DNA from: Oenanthe sinensis | Taxonomy: Eukaryota; Streptophyta; Magnoliopsida; Apiales; Apiaceae | Length of the DNA: 64,000 bases | Direction: 5' to 3' | NCBI GenBank assembly: GCA_028671895.1 | Contig: CM053796.1 | Span: 35,834,860-35,898,859, forward strand | Shown here: positions 29,137 through 40,419 of the stretch, piece by piece | Layout: every line of letters begins with the position of its first letter | How positions within the stretch are numbered: the stretch's first letter is position 1 | Notes under the pieces: model-generated | The model's input: only the letters and a program-made list of their open reading frames with translations | The model's database searches: none | What the model was told of the DNA's origin: nothing | Made by a program: the position numbers and the translations under genes

Positions 29137-30384
29137 ATGTGCAAATCATCGAAGAAAAAGATGCTCGCCGCCGTAACATCACCGAAACGCAACCGCTCAA
29201 ACTCACAAAACCTCCAATCATCTTCAATCAATCCATCGACTCCACACAATTTCTCCGGCGAAACCTACAGTTCCGGCGGATCAAGTTACAATATCAAAAA
29301 CTCGTACGAATCCTCAATTTCAAGCAAAGCTTCTCTCACGAGTCTCCGCGAGGCTCTCCCTTCCGAGCACGCTCACGTTTACGATTTCTCGGAAATTAGT
29401 TCAGCTACAAACAATTTTCGAAGCACGCAGTTCTCTCGATCCTCTTCGTCTACTGCCTGGCGGTGTAGACTTAGAGGCCGAGACGTCGTCGTTTTTCAAA
29501 GAAAGCTTCGTCGTGCAATTGACTCTGAAAAGTTAGTGGAGAGATTGATGTTGATATGTAGAAGTCATTATACTAGTGTGATTAAGCTTTTAGGTGCTTC
29601 GATGTCTGGTAGTTATATTTATCTAGTTTATGAGTTTGTACAGGGAGCTAGTTTGTCTGATTGTTTGCGAAATTCTCGAAACCCTAGTTTTACTGTTTTG
29701 TCGAATTGGATGAGTAGGATGCAAATCGCGACTGATATTGCTCATGGATTGGATTATATTCATCATTCTACTGGTTTGAATACGTGTTTTGTGCATAATC
29801 ATATTAAGAGTTCGAGTATTATTGTTACGGAGCCTGGATTGAATGCGAAAATATGTCATTTCGGTACTGCTGAGCTTTGTGGTGAGATTGTAGGTGAGGT
29901 TAAGGAGTCTGGGTCTTTGGATTTGAAGAGATCGGATAGTAGAGTGATGAAGTTTGAAGGAACGAGAGGTTATATGTCTCCGGAGTTCCAGTGTGGTGGT
30001 GTTGCGACTCAGAAATGTGATGTTTACGCGTTTGGAGTGGTGATTTTGGAGTTGCTTTCTAGTGCGGAGCCTTTCAAGTATAGTTATGGTAGTGATGGAG
30101 GTTATGTTAGGGTTTCGGTGATTGAAACAGCGAGAGAGGCTGTGGATGGTGGAACTGGTACATTGAGACGGTGGATGGATAAGAGGCTTAAGGATTCGTA
30201 TCCGGTGGAGGTTGCAGAGAAGTTGACAAGGATTGGGTTGGAGTGTGTGGAGGAGGATCAGAATAAGAGACCAGAAATGGGGTGGGTTGCTGGTCGGATA
30301 TCGAGACTGTTTTTGGAGTCTTTGACATGGTCGGAGAAAATGGCGATTCCTGTTGACTTCACTGCTTCTTTTGCTCCACGGTAA
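29137..30384 (+). CDS. LysM-RLK3-like receptor-like cytoplasmic pseudokinase
   Basis: Intronless 415-residue protein resembling the plant group annotated as LysM domain receptor-like kinase 3-like (MCKS start, Ser-rich N-terminus, HVYDFSEISSATNNF at about 80-94, kinase-like domain to about 395). It has no signal peptide, LysM or membrane segment, so it would act in the cytosol or at a membrane via partners. Catalytic residues are missing. The HRD motif reads HNH (220-222, within FVHNHIKSSSIIV) and DFG reads HFG (241-243, within AKICHFG). The Gly-rich loop is replaced by Ser-rich sequence, while the YMSPEF block (279-284) is kept. It is therefore probably a scaffolding pseudokinase in receptor signalling; the pathway is inference. 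Confidence 0.85.
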   Translation: MCKSSKKKMLAAVTSPKRNRSNSQNLQSSSINPSTPHNFSGETYSSGGSSYNIKNSYESSISSKASLTSLREALPSEHAHVYDFSEISSATNNFRSTQFSRSSSSTAWRCRLRGRDVVVFQRKLRRAIDSEKLVERLMLICRSHYTSVIKLLGASMSGSYIYLVYEFVQGASLSDCLRNSRNPSFTVLSNWMSRMQIATDIAHGLDYIHHSTGLNTCFVHNHIKSSSIIVTEPGLNAKICHFGTAELCGEIVGEVKESGSLDLKRSDSRVMKFEGTRGYMSPEFQCGGVATQKCDVYAFGVVILELLSSAEPFKYSYGSDGGYVRVSVIETAREAVDGGTGTLRRWMDKRLKDSYPVEVAEKLTRIGLECVEEDQNKRPEMGWVAGRISRLFLESLTWSEKMAIPVDFTASFAPR

Positions 30385-31352
30385 CATATAAAACAATGTC
30401 GATATAGACTGTAGTAACAATCGTAGTTGTGGTTTTCATTTTCCTTGGTATTCTTCTAGTGAAATCCAAATATGATATTCTAGGTGCCAAGATTTGATGA
30501 TAGAAACATAATACAGAGTCTGGTCATTGTAAAGCTAATTTATAATCGATACTAACATGCTTTTGAAATTTCGAAAAATTAAAGGAAAGGACGCTGATAC
30601 AGTGATACTGAAAGCTAATTCGGTAATGCCTATTTTTAAATATGGTAATTTAAAATTTGAGCCTCGTACTACACGAGATAGAAAATCGGAAGCTCTGCAT
30701 CACTTAAAACACATATTCTTACCACCAGAGGTTGGATTAATGAGGCTATCTGTACTCGGTGTGCTCAAGAGTTGTCAGCAAGGCGCAATCCAGGTAAAAG
30801 AGCACATAGAAGATATACTCTATACACTGTTCATAACTAAAATTGTGATTCGTTGCTTGGTGTTTGCTTGTTACTCGCATCGATCATTTCTCAGTTAGTC
30901 AAATATATGTACAAATTTGTTTCGACAATATACGGTAATACAGCTAATAAGTACAGTAATAAATATGCCGATAAACGCTCCTTTTTCCTTAAAAAATGAA
31001 TGTCAGGTGATGAACATATCCAGTTATCCACAATACACACTAAGACCCAGTCAAATGAAGTCAATCATTATGCAGGTGTGAAACCCATCATATTCAGGAA
31101 CCAAGTCAAGGATTCAACTAGGCTCACCTTGTGCTGTGAATTATAACATAATTCACCGGTGACTATATATTGTAGATAAATGACATCATACAGCATATAT
31201 TAGGCCCACAAGTAACAACAAACCTCAATGTGCATTTGTATCTAACATGTAACAAGTTCTATATCTTAATATTTATTTATGAATAAATTGAAACAAATAA
31301 AATTATAAATGGAGAAAATTCCTCAAGGCACATCTTATGCCGATAAAATTTA
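30385..31352. other. Intergenic region between convergent genes
   Basis: Holds the 3' ends of the kinase-like gene (+) and MTB (-). The open frame at 30557-30898 has no recognisable domain and is not annotated. Confidence 0.5.
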
Positions 31353-32092
31353 CTACAACATATTCATTACCCTGTGAGATTCATAATCTGGATAATCTCC
31401 AGGAGGCTGCACAAATGGTGCATTGTATGCATACATTTCAAAAACTTTATCCTCGGATCCCATAACCCCTACATCACCTCCTCTGAAGCCTTCCATTTGT
31501 GGAGGCCAAGGCATTTGAGGCGGATTGTTAAAGCTATTAGATGCTTCTTCACTCATACCAGGTCCATTATACATTTGCGGCAAATTCCCTGGCCTCTTAT
31601 TTGCTGAATTAGATGACGTCAGTGTAATAGAGTTGGAATGCTGCTGCTGCATTTGAAGTTGGTTCTTCATTGGTGACTTGGGACGAAGAGACTCAATATC
31701 GGGAGTTGTGACAACAAGATGACCAGCTTCTGGTGGTGGATTTCGTCCGCCACCTCCTTGCCAAATCTTCCCATCCTTATCTGCAAAGTTCCTGATATAT
31801 GCCTGAAAGATGCAATTATCCCAGTTAAGAAAAACTCAGCACAGATATGCAAGCAGAGCAGATTAAATATTTTGGTCCTTTCGCATAATCTAACAAGCTA
31901 TCAACTTAGTAAATAGTAATGTCCAAATGTTCCCATCCTACCAAACAAGCATGTCAATCTATAATAGTTCATACTGGGTTCTAACCCTGAACATGCAAAT
32001 ATTAATCTTCATTTATCAAATTATTCAAAAACAACAGTAATATATGTATATATATGTATATATATATATGTATATATGTATATATATATATG

Positions 32093-32163
<71 letters not shown>

Positions 32164-35100
32164 GTATTTATCAGTTTCTTAGAACCTGATAAACAATCAT
32201 GTAAAACAATCCTAATTTTCTACATAAACACAAATAACTGCTTTGTTAATCACCTGATAAACCCAAATTTACACCTGCCAGACACTTGTGTCAATAATGT
32301 GCAAATATGTTGGAACTCAAAACTTCAACCTAGATATAATTCAATCATAACATGTTATAGTGATAAGTCAAAACTTAACACATCTTTTATTGATTCCGGC
32401 CTAAGATTCCTTTATTAAAACCAAACCAATAATCCTGTATTCTATTCCTACATGGCTCATACACCAAAAATATATAACACTATATATATTTATGTGTGTA
32501 TTTTAGTTTACCACTTGAAAGGTTCCATGGTAGTTACTACGTTACAAGTTACAATGTATTACAATGTTGCTTTTCTTTCCAGAAGTATGTCCTGAGATCT
32601 TCTTACTTTTGGAAGTAAATTTGCAGCCGGAATCAAATAGCAGTTCTACTGGACCAATTTCTAAGAGTACAGGGAGTAGATTGATATAGATCCTGACATC
32701 CCTTCAAATAATTATATTTTTCCGTTCTTCTGTTTGAAGTTTTAATTTCTAATAGTTAGAAATTGAGCATGAGTATTGCTGCTTCTACTAGGTGGCCTTT
32801 TTCTAATTTGATAGTAGCAAAAAACTACAGGACCTATAGGAACTTACAATTTATATATTAAATGCATGATCATTCCAAAAGCTATATGCTAGGTGAAAAC
32901 TACAAAACATTTTGCAACTCAATCCGGCTCTCCTATTCCTATTACAATAATATTAGGATCTTGGACATGTACCTCGGAGTTGAAATTCGATGAAGAGAGA
33001 TCTTTACCAACAGTCAACCAGCCAGACCGAATATTGTGATCTTCGCCAAATAGTTCAAGCCTCCTGCGACCGAGGCAGAAATGCTCAATAATCCGGTACA
33101 TGTCTTCAGGCTTTGCAGTTGAACCTGCAATTAATTTGCAAAAAGAGTTCTTAAAAAAACTTTGTAGTACATAAAATATGATCGTAGATATGTGTAGAAT
33201 AGCCACTCCACATAAATGCCTTGTACGTAGAAAACCATGTATAACATAATAGAATGATGACAGTCCATGATCTATAAATTCCAAGAGGAAAATTATAACA
33301 CTGACCATAAGGAGGCTCCTCAGCTATAATTACATCAGTGTCGATGTTTGCATGAATTATATGACCGTCTGTACTGCGGCGAACAGTTCCTTTTATGCCC
33401 ATCAAACAGTGTTCCTTCAGCAAAATATAAGCAACTAAATATAAACACATAAAAGAAAGTGAAAAATATCAGGGAAGTGACAAAACAGAAGAGTGAACTG
33501 CCAACCTTTGAGCGTTGAAACAAAGTACGTGAATCATGGCGCAACCCAGGAGTTGCAGTGGTTTTGTTTGTCTTAACCCAGCATATGTCTTCACACCTAC
33601 GAAATCCCCACTGCAGGAAACAAAAAACACCATTACTACTAGATCATAACAACCTCCTGGCTACTACGAGCATATAATATACAAGGCCTGATAATCCATT
33701 TGTCTATTGAAAGTCAATTCAACCCATTCCCAAATTCAACACTGATAATACTTATATGCATTTCGCAATAGCAAATTTGCAGCTAGTAGTAGCTTGCAAA
33801 ACTTACAAAAGCATCCTTTATAATCAATCCTAATATATTAAAAACAAACAATCATTGGTTCAATGGTTCGATCCAATATAAATACAAATGAGATGATTCT
33901 TTCAAATGAAAGGACAATTATAATTTGATAATCTCTTCTAATGTAAAATGAATTATTCATGGACTAGTAATATATATTATATATACTACTCCCTCCATCC
34001 CATTCATTTTGTCCTATTTTAAATTTGTTGGTCAAATTGACCAAAATTTGACCCCAAATAAAAAATTATCTTTTAATTTTTTTATAAATTTGAAAATTGG
34101 ATCTTATAATAAAATAAATATAGTTTGGCGATAATTTTTATAAAAATTATATTTATCATATAATATAAGTAAATTTATTTAATTATAAAATTGGTCAATT
34201 TGATGAATGGGATTGAGGAGTATTATATATTATCATATCAGGTCTTTAAACAACATCCATATCCACTTTTTATCAGATCCAATCCTTGTCCAGCTGAATT
34301 TTTTAATACAATACATATCCACTCACCAAGACCCGGATCTAAATGGATCTCCAGTCCGTTGACGAGCCTATATGTTACTACTGAAGTCTATTAGGTTTTC
34401 TTCCTAATTTTGATTAGTAAGAGAAATTCAGGTACCCTTGTAAGAATATCTTAATAGATTACTAACTTGTACTAATTTCTTTATGGTTGTTATACATATA
34501 TACAATTGTAATAAAAAAGTTAAATCAATAGATAGTATATTTTAAAACAAGTATATGTTTGACTGAATTATACAAGGCATTTCTTATTACTATTCGTTTT
34601 ACATTTCACTAAATTTAACATCGTTTACTATATTTAAAAAAGTATTTATATACAAAGATGTGTTTATTTATTCTATAAATATTATATATATTAGCAAAAA
34701 AACTCAAAACCTCTAAAAAAACTACAATAAATTTATATAAGATATAAAATATAATATAATAATAAACAGATGCCCGATTATGATCTTCGCATTCAGACTA
34801 ACAGACTTTGAGAAGTCAAATTATACATCCATTTCGACCATTTCGGGACCCAGGGAGTCGATAAATAAATAAGGGTGTGCATCAAACAATTGAATGTGAT
34901 ATAACCCAGAAGACAGCCTTGGTGCCTCACCAGGAGTTAAACATACCTTTTTCAGACATTGCCTTCCTTGCTCCAGGCCAAGACCATCACCAACCCAGAG
35001 AAAGATAAAAGAAGGTGTATCAGCTATTGCCTGAAAACAAGAGAGAAAGAGATAAGGTTTATATGTCAATATTACAATGTGAAACAAAGAAACTAAGATG

Positions 35101-37520
35101 TGTGTGTATACACACGACATAAATATTATCTAAAATTTCTAAATTTTTTAACACCAAAACTGAATTTGTTCAAGAGATCATTGATACAGTGATACTCAAA
35201 TAAAGTAGTATGTCCTTTAATCTCTCTAGGCAGTGCCATAAATATAATGTTAGCTATTTATTCACAAATGTATTTCCCTTTCTCTTCTTCAGTATATACT
35301 TCTCTTCTATTTAGAAACCAAAATTCACATGTTTATAGTAATTGTTATCACATATATGACAGTATCACAACCCATCATCAGTGGCCCTGTTAATAATGTA
35401 TCCAAGTGACTTCACTCATTTTTAGTGCAGTGGGATACACACATAATGAATATCAGATGTATTACCTCAATCTTAAGATTCATGATTTCTTCAAATGTCC
35501 AAGACTCCATATGGTCAGTGACACCAGGAGCTCGGTGAACATATTCCTCCCATGGTGGATCCACAAGTATGACGTCAAACTTCGTTCCAAAGAATTCTGG
35601 TGACAGGACCTGTTCACGAAGGTCAGACTTGTAATACATAGGAGCAGTAGCAGAGTTGGTAACGATCTCGTCCTTCTTTTGTATAAGCTCTCGAAGTTTT
35701 GGGTAGTCCTCCACAACACTAGTGAGTTCTAGTTCCCTGATGTAATTTTGTGGACGCATACCGGTGTCTACAAAGTTTTGTGAGTAATCATTTTGCTCTC
35801 CTCTGGAAGGAGCTTTACCATGAGGGACATTACTTCTAGGAGGAACCCAACCCCCGGTGGTTTTTTCTTGTGGCTGTCCACGCCCAGATGGTACCATGAC
35901 GTTAAAATTAACTCCAGGCATATTTGGGGATCCTCCTCTGCCAGAGCCTGGTTGATTATAAAACATAGCAGGATTTGGTGGAGCCCCTATATTTGGAGAA
36001 AATCTGGGCCCGGATGGTCCAGGAGGGACAGGTGAGATACCTGGTGGAACACCTAACATATTCATATCCATACCACGAGGTCCAGGCCAAACAACAGGAG
36101 GAGAGAATGGTGGGATAAAGACACCAGGGGGAATTGGAGGACCAGGACCAGGAGACATGTTATGAGTTAGTGGTGGCAATGCTCCATGCGGTGGCATTCC
36201 AAGTGGTCCAAAAGGTGATCCCACCATGGGTACTGGCATTGCAATCTGCTGGTTCTCTCGCCCAGTAGGCCTGCCCCTTCCTCTCCCAATTCGATTTCCT
36301 CTATTTCCTCCCGGCACAGCTCTATTGAAGGAACCTTCCTCATTTACATGTCGAGGTTGGGAACCACCACTTGAACTTTGGCCATTAGCTTTACCAGCAT
36401 TAAATCTAGCACCTTTCTCACCCCTTGCATTCCCGGATGGAGAGTCAATCTCACCCCTCCAGGAATTTTGATCCCGTGAAGGACCATCATCTATAAATCT
36501 ATCCTTAGAATCTTCAACAGATTGTCCAGGGCCATATATATCAACCTTTCCTGCTCTATTATCTTGTGGATAAGCATCATCTTCATCATTGGGTGGCAAT
36601 TTGGTATCAGCAACTTGCTGACCAGTTTCATTGCTCCTATCAGAAGTGAATATAGGTTCCTCTCTGGCATAATCAAAGGATTTAGTTTGAATCTCTATCA
36701 CATCATAATTTTCAATTCCATAGTTTGACGAGGTTTTCACAGCTTCAGTTCTGTTCCCATCTTTTCTACCACCAAATCGACCTTGAGGCCTTTCATTGTC
36801 GATCCAGTCACGGCCACGTCTCTGCGAATCCCTTTCTCTGCCATGATCATAAACTGTGTCCCCATCTTTGAAATCTTTGTCATGAATGCTGGGTTGCCTC
36901 CTCCTCCAGTTGTCTCTAGAACCCTCTCTGTCCCTTTGCCTGTTACTCCAGCTATCATCATCTCTTCCTTTAGATCTATCTCCCTTATCAATCTCTACAT
37001 CATTTACTCTTTCATTTTTGCCTTTGGTTTTGCTCTGGATGTTCTCATGATCTAAGACTTTTGGTGTAGAATTTTTTCTCTCATGTTCTTCATCAGCTCG
37101 ACCATGTCCTCTCTTGCCTGATTTGTTGACACCATCGTGCTTATTCTCAGCTGCTTCTCCATCTTGATACCAATTGCTCAGTTTCTCAAGTGCACTTTCA
37201 TCTTGTTTCTTCTTCATCTGCTTAGAGCGCAACTCTTTTTTAGTTTGATAATCATCTTCATCACTACCACCGATTCTGCTTGAGCCAGCTGACCTCTTCC
37301 TACTGTCATTTCTATCCCCACTACTTCTCTTTCTTCCACTGTTGTTGTCCACTCCTTCGCTATCCTCTCCATTCCCAGTCCTTTTAGACCTACTTGACCT
37401 GTGTTTCCTCTTATCATCGCCATCCCATTCTTCCTCCTCTTTCATTCTATCAATCTTCAAATCTGGGTTTTCCTCTACATCCCTTTTCGCTGAATTCCGA
37501 ATTCGTCCAGGTGAAACCAT
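31353..37520 (-). CDS. MTB: N6-adenosine-methyltransferase non-catalytic subunit MTB (METTL14 orthologue)
   Basis: Six coding exons with GT-AG borders and continuous phase: 35466-37520, 34947-35030, 33506-33610, 33306-33414, 32973-33124, 31353-31802; 984 residues, close to Arabidopsis MTB. Residues 1 to about 350 are Arg/Lys/Glu/Asp/Ser-rich and disordered. About 380-560 is Gly/Pro-rich with RGRGRP repeats, probably RNA binding. The MT-A70 domain follows, with ILVDPPWEEYVHRAPG (about 651-666), FIFLWVGDGLGLEQGRQCL, RRCEDICWVKTNK, IKGTVRRSTDGH and RRRLELFGEDHN. MTB pairs with MTA in the nuclear m6A mRNA writer and mainly supports RNA binding and structure. As in other plant MTB proteins it keeps a DPPW motif, where animal METTL14 has EPPL. 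A probable 5'UTR intron lies upstream, and it is divergent from GET3B. Confidence 0.93.
32041..32166. repeat. TATATG/TA microsatellite in an MTB intron
   Basis: About 125 bp of (TA)n and TATATG units within the last intron, likely length-polymorphic. Confidence 0.95.
33987..34222. mobile_element. Stowaway-like MITE inside an MTB intron
   Basis: The left end TACTCCCTCCATCCCATTC and the reverse complement of the right end (TACTCCTCAATCCCATTCAT) form terminal inverted repeats. TTGGTCAAATTGACC is repeated inward on the other arm. The element is about 236 bp and lies in the long second intron (33611-34946) with no effect on the coding exons. Confidence 0.8.
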
Positions 37521-38850
37521 TTAACTTCTACAAAACCCCCTTGAAAAATGTGTTTCTTCTCTATATGCACTTGACAGGAGGCCGGATCATGCAACCATTC
37601 TGAAATGACACAAAGGGGTGTTTTCAGCAAAATTAGGGAGTAAAGAATTTGAAAAACATAAAACCTCAGTATCCTTTCACTAGAAACAAAAATTGATATC
37701 AATGAAAAGCTAGACTTATATATATTAATCAGCATTCTAATCATATATGTAGCACCACAATCGCTTTTTAACTTATTAGTTGTACTTTTATAGTGATAAC
37801 ATGTGAATAAGAAAAATGAAAACAATACCAATCAAAGATTATATCATCAACCAATAATTCTATTTTTTATCAATCTGAAAATGCCTCCACTGTCTGCACG
37901 GTCCACAAGATCTTACAACATTATTATATATATTGATGTCACCACTCTTTAGTCTTTAATATGCAATCTCACAGAAAAATGCCAAGAATCACCTACATAC
38001 ACAACCACGACTACCAATAAACAACAAGTCAATCTTAGTTATAATTCTCCAGAGTACACGCATTGTCTGCGTGCATGTCGTAAATAGATTACGTAACCAA
38101 AACTGTTCCATGTATACCAATCATATATCGCTATACATACACAATAATCATATGAACTAGTACCGCAAATTAGATATCGCTAGACATACTACGCAATTAT
38201 CAAGGAGAATATTAATTGGCATTCTAATCATGGATCTAGCACCACAATCGCTTTCTTACTCCTTACTTGTACTTTCATAGTGATAAAATTAAAATACGAA
38301 AATGAAAAAAATGATTCCAAACAAACATTATTTACGTAGATGCCCCCACTATCATAACGAACATTGCATCAATGATCAACCAATCACTTCACCCTATTAC
38401 TTATGTATCAACTAGTATACTCCTTAATTATATCAACTACGATACTCCTTAATTAATTATGAACATATATAATCGTAATTCGCTATATATGAACTAGTAC
38501 ACTGCTACGATTTCGCGGCATACATGCGTGGTAGATTGTGCTTATAACTTACACATACATACATACATACATACATACATACAGACATATACACTCAATA
38601 TTAATGAATACAAACACAAAGCTGGAGAGTATAAACAGAACGTGAAATTAAAATAAGCGAAAGAATGTAAAAGCTAATTGAATTTATGTAAAATCTGAAA
38701 TAGAGTAAGAGAGTACATATATACAATAGATACAAAAAGAACGAACCTTGCGTATTGGACAGTGAGATACAAGAAATTATAAAAATAATTTCTAGGGTTT
38801 TGAGAACGACGAACAAGTGCGAGAGTTACAGAGAGGAAGAGAAGGTCGGG
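37521..38850 (-). other. MTB 5' leader with a probable 5'UTR intron (37600-38746)
   Basis: On the minus strand CGCAAG|GTTCGT at 38747/38746 is a good donor, and TTTGTGTCATTTCAG ending at 37600 is a good acceptor. A TATA-like GATATATAGG lies near 38880-38890. This suggests a roughly 1.15-kb intron in the leader. A (CATA)n microsatellite at about 38552-38583 lies inside it. Inferred from consensus only. Confidence 0.5.
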
Positions 38851-40419
38851 TAATCGGGTTCAAGTTCCGGATCTACATCACCTATATATCTTTCAACAAC
38901 AAAATATCTTTATTTATAAAAATCAAGAAGAAATAGTAATAATTTTTAGGAATTTTTTGAAAAATACTAATTTTTTATATTTTTTTGTAAAAATACATTT
39001 TTTTATTTTTTATTTTGTAAAAATATGATTTTAAAGTTTTTTTTTGCAAAAATACTATTCTCCACGGATGTAACTAAAATCAATCTCAAATCCAACCACG
39101 AGCAATTTCAAATTTTTTCAAAAAAAAATTACATTGAGTTACATTTGGTTACAAATTCTAGATACAAAATTTGCATTTGATTACTTTTAGTTACAGACCG
39201 TATTTTTTAAAAAAAAATTAAAAGATAGTAAAATTGCAAAAAAAGGTTATATCTTTCATAAATACCCTAATTTTTAAACTTTTCAAGGCTATATGTGTAT
39301 TTTTAAAATTATTTAAATTTATTATGGGAAGATGTTGCATTCAATATATTGTTCATATAAATTAATTATATTTACTAAGATATTGGAATATTTTTTAAAT
39401 CTTAAAAATAAAATTTTGGATCTCAAAATTCTCTCCATATTAATAAGTTCTTATAAAAATATTGAAAATATAATCATATATTTCTAATATTTTAGCACCA
39501 AGATAATATATATTGATTAAAATAATTATTATTCAATACATTATAATTTATTTTATGTATAAATTTAAATAAAATAATAATAATCTGTTATATTTATTAC
39601 AAGAAGGCGATGAACAGAATTCAATAAAATTTTACATAATATATTATCATTTTAATAAAATATTATTATGAATAATAATTTATAATTATAATAAAAAGTT
39701 ACTTAATATTAAAAATTTTATTCACATATATTTCATGCCCTCTTTATTATTATTATTATTTTCATTTTATTATTCCAATTTTCGAACACTATTCTTTATC
39801 ATCATAATATAATATATAATTTTTATCATGAATAATAATTTATTTTTATCTCTGAACCAAAAAACAGAGGAAAAAAAGAAGTAATTTAAAATTTTATACT
39901 CCAAAATTTCAAATAAATAATTTTTTAAAAAAATTCCTTTTTTATGTAATAAACTTGATAATACAATTAATAAAAAATTCTGTAATTTTAAAAGCAACTG
40001 ATAAGACAATCATTTCATTTATGATAATACAATTAATAAAAAATTCTGTAATTTTAAAAGCAACTGATAAGACAATCATTTCATTTATTTGCATATTTTT
40101 TCGTGAATAGAAAAAATCCTAAAAACACCGCACAAACGTGGATATGATAAAATAATCCATAAATGTATATCAAAAAATTATTATAAATAGTACCCATTTC
40201 TAATTTAACTCCACTTATTATTTTTCGACAATCTTCCCACGTAAAAATTTGAGAGCACCAGTAATGTACAGTATAATTTATTTTCTTGGTGAAAAAAGAA
40301 ACCAAAAACTCATAAAATAAATCGAATCGAATTACTTGGAAAAAAAAGTCTAGCAGCGTGTAAAAAAACTTGCCACTTCTTCTCATCTGTGAGTTTGGTA
40401 ACCCACAGAGAAAACAACA
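38851..40419. promoter_or_regulatory. Divergent promoter region between MTB and GET3B
   Basis: About 1.5 kb of AT-rich DNA between two head-to-head housekeeping genes. It includes a TATA-like GATATATAGG near 38880 on the minus strand for MTB and the 66-bp tandem duplication near GET3B. No clear TATA box was found for GET3B. Confidence 0.45.
39957..40088. repeat. Perfect 66-bp tandem duplication
   Basis: 39957-40022 is repeated exactly at 40023-40088. The unit begins GATAATACAATTAATAAAAA. It lies about 330-460 bp upstream of the GET3B start codon. Confidence 0.95.

Noticed and set aside
30557..30898. 113-codon open frame after the pseudokinase gene
   Set aside because: No domain, odd composition, and located in the intergenic region between convergent genes.
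32044..32418. 124-codon open frame with Tyr/Ile/Val repeats
   Set aside because: It is the translation of the TATATG microsatellite inside an MTB intron.
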